Shown here: positions 62,001 through 64,000 of the stretch, piece after piece
Position numbering within the stretch: the stretch's first letter is position 1
Layout: each line of letters opens with the position of its first letter
Assembly (NCBI RefSeq): GCF_900129845.1
Contig: NZ_FQXB01000001.1
Location: 186,001-250,000, forward strand
Direction: 5' to 3'
DNA: 64,000 bases
Origin: Cognatiyoonia sediminum
Lineage (GTDB): Bacteria > Pseudomonadota > Alphaproteobacteria > Rhodobacterales > Rhodobacteraceae
The notes under the pieces: model-generated
Told to the model about the DNA's origin: nothing
Databases searched by the model: none
The model's input: only the letters and a program-made list of their open reading frames with translations
Program-made: the position numbers and the translations under genes

Positions 62001-62361
62001 TCTTTCCTTTGGACAGCAATGTCGAAAGCCTGCCATAGGCATCGCGGGTCTCAGGGTAGGCGAGAAATACTTCTCCAGTGACAAGCGCAATCCGACATCC
62101 AATCACGGGGCGCATCTTGGTCTTCTTGGCTTCAGTATGAATGCGTACGACGCCCGCAAATGTATTCAGATCAGCGCATCCAATCGTATCATACCCCAAG
62201 GCCCATGCAGTTTTTGCGAGGTCCACGGCATCTGATGCTCCCCGCAGAAAGGAAAAACAGGTCGTCAGACCAAGTTCGACAAACACAGCCTTTGAATTAG
62301 GCTCAAAATCACCATCTTCAGGCAAGGTGCGTCTTGGGTGCGCGTGATCATTCTGCGGCAT
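59050..62361 (-). CDS. dnaE2: error-prone DNA polymerase DnaE2
   Basis: A 1103-residue C-family DNA polymerase used for damage tolerance and mutagenesis together with ImuA and ImuB. N-terminal PHP domain (ELGLTTCFSFLRGASDAVDL), polymerase core with PDIDVDFEHERREEV (two catalytic aspartates), the GRGSAANSAVCYVLGIT loop, and a C-terminal helix-hairpin-helix and OB fold (GFISTKQLLPSRNWQKVKMA in part). The PHP histidines are partly replaced, as usual for DnaE2. The ATG at 62361 replaces an 18-codon longer frame. It follows imuB after a 90-base gap containing two hairpins. Confidence 0.96.
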   Translation of the reverse strand: MPQNDHAHPRRTLPEDGDFEPNSKAVFVELGLTTCFSFLRGASDAVDLAKTAWALGYDTIGCADLNTFAGVVRIHTEAKKTKMRPVIGCRIALVTGEVFLAYPETRDAYGRLSTLLSKGKTRDLEGEWQAKGVCDLTLQDLAGACKNVQLIVIPDVDVDAFAARLPRLLKALPALRYIAASYLYRVNDRARINALDALADRYRLSLLATNDVLYHAPDRRPLQDVMTCIREKTTIQKAGYLLEPNAERHLKSPAQMIELFAEWPHAIQATRRVADACTFDLEELAYEYPREVIPQDMTPQAYLEQLTWHHAEQRYPDGVSEETRAILNKELAMIKKLDIAQYFLTIHDIIRFARQGATPEILCQGRGSAANSAVCYVLGITAVDPTQHSLLFERFISEERKEPPDIDVDFEHERREEVIQHIYQKYGRDRAGLCATVIHYRPRSAIREVGKVMGLSEDVTGALAKTVWGSWGKTVDDSNVGEAGLDLSDPILRKTLIIAQQLIGMPRHLGQHVGGFILTERPLIETVPIGNGAMPDRTFIEWDKDDIDALGILKVDILALGMLTCIRKCFDLIKAHYGQSWTLATVPQEDPRVYDMLCKGDSIGVFQVESRAQINMLPRLRPRTFYDLVIEVAIVRPGPIQGDMVHPYLRRRSGEEAVEYPSPGAPHDPAELKKILGRTLGVPIFQEQAMKIAIDAAKFSSKEANDLRKAMATFRSRGTIETLQDKMVGRMTKRGYDPDFAQRCFDQIKGFGDYGFPESHAASFAQLVYVSSWLKCHFPAVFTTALLNSQPMGFYAPAQLVRDAREHGIEVRAADVNYSEWDNTLEPVTGEVGTFAIRLGMRQISGLREDAAARIIAAREAPYHDLEDLKVRAGITAPIVRRLAEADAMRSMFIDRRQALWEAKALKDAPDLPLFQDTRDEGAEVPVPLPAMPVCEQVVADYQTMRLSLKAHPMSFLRKSMDKQGFISTKQLLPSRNWQKVKMAGLVLIRQRPGSAKGVCFITIEDELGVANVVVWPKVMEHYRKVVMQSRLLMVEGYVQRDVEIIHVIAKHLEDRSDALLKLSPDGLQPAMAHADEVNRPLPAPSSRHPRNVSVIPKSRDFH

Positions 62362-62401
62362 CGCACCCTCTCTTTTGAGCAAAAATACCTCCCCCGGAGA
62401 G

Positions 62402-62446
62402 AAAATTTTTGACAAAAATTTTGTTCAATTTTTTATCTAAAAAATT
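62402..62446. repeat. paired A/T-rich hairpins between imuB and dnaE2
   Basis: First repeat: AAAATTTTTG (62402-62411) and CAAAAATTTT (62413-62422), separated by one base. Second repeat: AATTTTTTA (62427-62435) and TAAAAAATT (62438-62446), separated by two. On the minus strand they follow the imuB stop by five bases and are followed by a GGGGGAGGTATTTTTG stretch. They could attenuate the message between imuB and dnaE2. Confidence 0.8.
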
Positions 62447-62451
62447 AGCGC

Positions 62452-64000
62452 TCATGCGAAACTTCCGTGCAAAAACCAGCGCGGCGTCGCACCACGGCCA
62501 TCGCCCATAACTCCATCCCGATAGAGCCAAAACCGCTGTCCGAAATGATCTTCAACGCGGTAATAATCCCGCAGCCGCGTGCCCGGGCTGTCACGCCACC
62601 ATTCTGGCGCGATCCGCTCTGGCCCTGAAAAGCGCGTCACGCGATGGGTGATCCGACGCCACACAAACTGCGCTGGCGGTCCTTCTGGAACCGCATAAAG
62701 CACGCGCACTTCTTCGGGGGGATCAAACAGCCGTAGCGGGCGCTCGGGGCGTAAATGAGCCACCTGCGGTGCGCGTTCCAAAGCGCTACGCCACTCTTCG
62801 GTCCGTTCTGGCATATGGCTGGCAAGGGGGAGGGCGCAGCGGATGTTATGGCTCCCAAGCCGCGCGGACAAACGATCCACCAAACGCGCAAGCTCTGCTC
62901 CGTCATCGACACCCCCATCCAGCCGTGTTTGGTGGGTGTGCAGATTTTCCGCAACTGAGGCGGCTAGAGTGATCAGGTCAAACCCAAAGCCGGGGTTGAT
63001 ATTATCAAGTTTGCCATCAAAGAGCCGAAGCAGATGGTCCGCGTCGCGGCTGGCTTGGGCTGTAGCAACAGTGACATGGGCGACCTCGCCGTCGGTACGA
63101 TAGATCGTCAGCGTGACGCGCCGTGCCCCAAAGCCTTCTGAGTGCAGGCCTTTACAGAGTTCTGCACAGAGGTCGGGCAGATGTGGGGTGGGGTCTTGGA
63201 CAGGCTCTGCGAGTGTGGATTGCACAGCAAACCGCGGCGGATCGTCTGGGGCGTTTACGGGCTCTGCCAGTTTCCCCATCATTTGATCCAATCGCAGCAG
63301 CGGATTTTGCGGCAGTGGAGCGGTATTAAACCGGCGCGCAAGAGAGACGCGCGGCACAGCGGCCAGATCGCCAATGGTTTTCAGGCCGAGGCGTTTGAGA
63401 AGTAGGATCGTATCCGGCTCCAACCGTAACGCGCGTACGGGCAAAGGGGCCATATGCACTGGAAGCGTTTCTGGCGCGCAGATGTCGCGGACGCCGCCAA
63501 AACGCGACAAGGCCCAAGCTGCCCCATGGGTGGGGGCTGCGGCAAGATTGGCAGACAGCCCTAGATGTGAGAGTTTCTCTTCTATGTCGCGCATCATCTG
63601 CGCCTCACCCCCAAAGAGGTGATCAGATCCGGTCGTGTCCATCACCAGTCCGGCTGTTCCATCCACAGCCGTCCAGGGACACCAGCGGCGGCACCAGTGC
63701 ATCAGCTTTTCAAGGGCGCGCTGGTCCCCGCCAATATCGGCAAATTCTACCTTGAGGTCGGGGCAAAGCGCGCGCATATCCACAACGCGTGCGCCCGTAT
63801 GAACGCCCTGCAATTCCGCGCTTCGGTTTGTGGCGTGGACCACGGGGCCATGTGTGCCTTCAATGGCAAGTGCGATCGGCAGGTCATCTGGCGACGCATC
63901 GCCTTGCCGTGTGGCCCAGCGTTGCCAGCGCTCCATCGCAAAGCGGGGCAAATGGATCGCGACAACCCGCCGTGCCAGCAGGTCGCGCTCCAGCTCTGGT
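62452..64000 (-). CDS. imuB: Y-family-like DNA polymerase ImuB (5' end beyond the window)
   Basis: Adapter of the ImuA-ImuB-DnaE2 mutasome. The visible frame is open to the right edge: upstream of the first in-frame TTG at 63951 it still reads RRVVAIHL before PRFAMERWQRW, so the start lies at or beyond position 64000. ImuB keeps the Y-polymerase fold (VVDMRALCPDLKVEFAD, then GTAGLVMDTTGSDHLFGGE, and TIGDLAAVPRVSLARRF) but its catalytic acidic residues are mostly lost. The C-terminus HGSFA is followed by TGA at 62452. imuA would lie further right. Confidence 0.93.
   Translation of the reverse strand, partial: PELERDLLARRVVAIHLPRFAMERWQRWATRQGDASPDDLPIALAIEGTHGPVVHATNRSAELQGVHTGARVVDMRALCPDLKVEFADIGGDQRALEKLMHWCRRWCPWTAVDGTAGLVMDTTGSDHLFGGEAQMMRDIEEKLSHLGLSANLAAAPTHGAAWALSRFGGVRDICAPETLPVHMAPLPVRALRLEPDTILLLKRLGLKTIGDLAAVPRVSLARRFNTAPLPQNPLLRLDQMMGKLAEPVNAPDDPPRFAVQSTLAEPVQDPTPHLPDLCAELCKGLHSEGFGARRVTLTIYRTDGEVAHVTVATAQASRDADHLLRLFDGKLDNINPGFGFDLITLAASVAENLHTHQTRLDGGVDDGAELARLVDRLSARLGSHNIRCALPLASHMPERTEEWRSALERAPQVAHLRPERPLRLFDPPEEVRVLYAVPEGPPAQFVWRRITHRVTRFSGPERIAPEWWRDSPGTRLRDYYRVEDHFGQRFWLYRDGVMGDGRGATPRWFLHGSFA

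Overview
The window looks like a chromosomal segment of a Roseobacter-group alphaproteobacterium (Rhodobacteraceae). This rests on recognised families and neighbourhoods rather than on a database search: the NDUFA12 - mlaD - DUF2155 - aat - accC - accB neighbourhood, cobS-cobT, clpP-clpX, GapR (DUF2312), an RTX protein ending in a Hint domain, an ScfR-type regulator, NasTS-controlled nitrate assimilation, an orphan MttB-family methyltransferase and the imuB-dnaE2 mutagenesis genes. Coding density is high, many neighbouring genes overlap by 1-4 bases, and no insertion sequence, prophage, CRISPR array or rRNA is visible. One tRNA, Thr(UGU), is present.

Layout. 1-5.8 kb: end of a ClC chloride channel, DUF427, an M24 aminopeptidase P, and cobaltochelatase genes cobT and cobS (no cobN here). 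6.2-9.2 kb: a short anti-sigma-like membrane protein, a membrane protein, a J-domain protein, BolA and two DUF4177-like paralogues flanking a structured intergenic region. 9.3-16 kb: gatB, a secreted protein, DUF2256, malate synthase G with a GlcG/HbpS-like protein, a PuuD-like amidotransferase and a D-lyxose isomerase. 16-20.4 kb: an RTX/Hint protein, a photolyase-like protein with unusual domain order, and an SRPBCC/ArsR pair. 20.5-27.1 kb: clpP, clpX, a glyoxalase, a RidA protein, NDUFA12, mlaD, DUF2155, aat, accC and accB. 27.2-37.5 kb: a five-gene HAAT-family ABC transporter, then a divergent ScfR-like regulator, a lone receiver, a small membrane protein and a symporter-histidine kinase fusion. 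37.5-40.0 kb: a sulfide/persulfide-type module (phosphatase-like DUF442, two YeeE/YedE half-transporters, a metallo-beta-lactamase fold persulfide dioxygenase-like protein) divergent from a BigR/SqrR-like repressor. 40-43.4 kb: a small membrane protein, GapR, an unknown protein, an iron ABC permease and tRNA-Thr. 43.4-56.9 kb: one large minus-strand nitrate assimilation cluster. 57-59 kb: a TRAP permease remnant and an MttB-family gene. 59-64 kb: dnaE2 and imuB (cut by the right edge).

How genes work together. The nitrate cluster reads nasT-nasS-[ANTAR leader]-nrtA-nrtB-nrtCD-nirB-nirD-nasA-trpD2-like-cysG. NasS/NasT sense nitrate, the ANTAR protein acts on a leader that contains two hexaloop hairpins overlapping an intrinsic terminator, and the rest imports nitrate, reduces it to ammonium and makes siroheme. 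A sigma-54-type promoter precedes nasT, which fits nitrogen control. The CysG here has a methyltransferase domain that is cut short, so precursor methylation should come from another gene.

Points that stand out: paired perfect A/T-rich hairpins at three junctions inside operons (cobS/cobT, livG/livF, imuB/dnaE2); a photolyase-like protein whose alpha/beta part follows rather than precedes the FAD domain; an in-frame stop in a YeeE/YedE gene; a regulator-receiver-small subunit-symporter-kinase cluster; clear palindromic operators at two ArsR-family genes; and a hairpin that would cover the ribosome binding site of the PuuD-like gene. Most of the rest is ordinary core genome. Starts were adjusted to internal ATGs with better ribosome binding sites where the sequence supports it.
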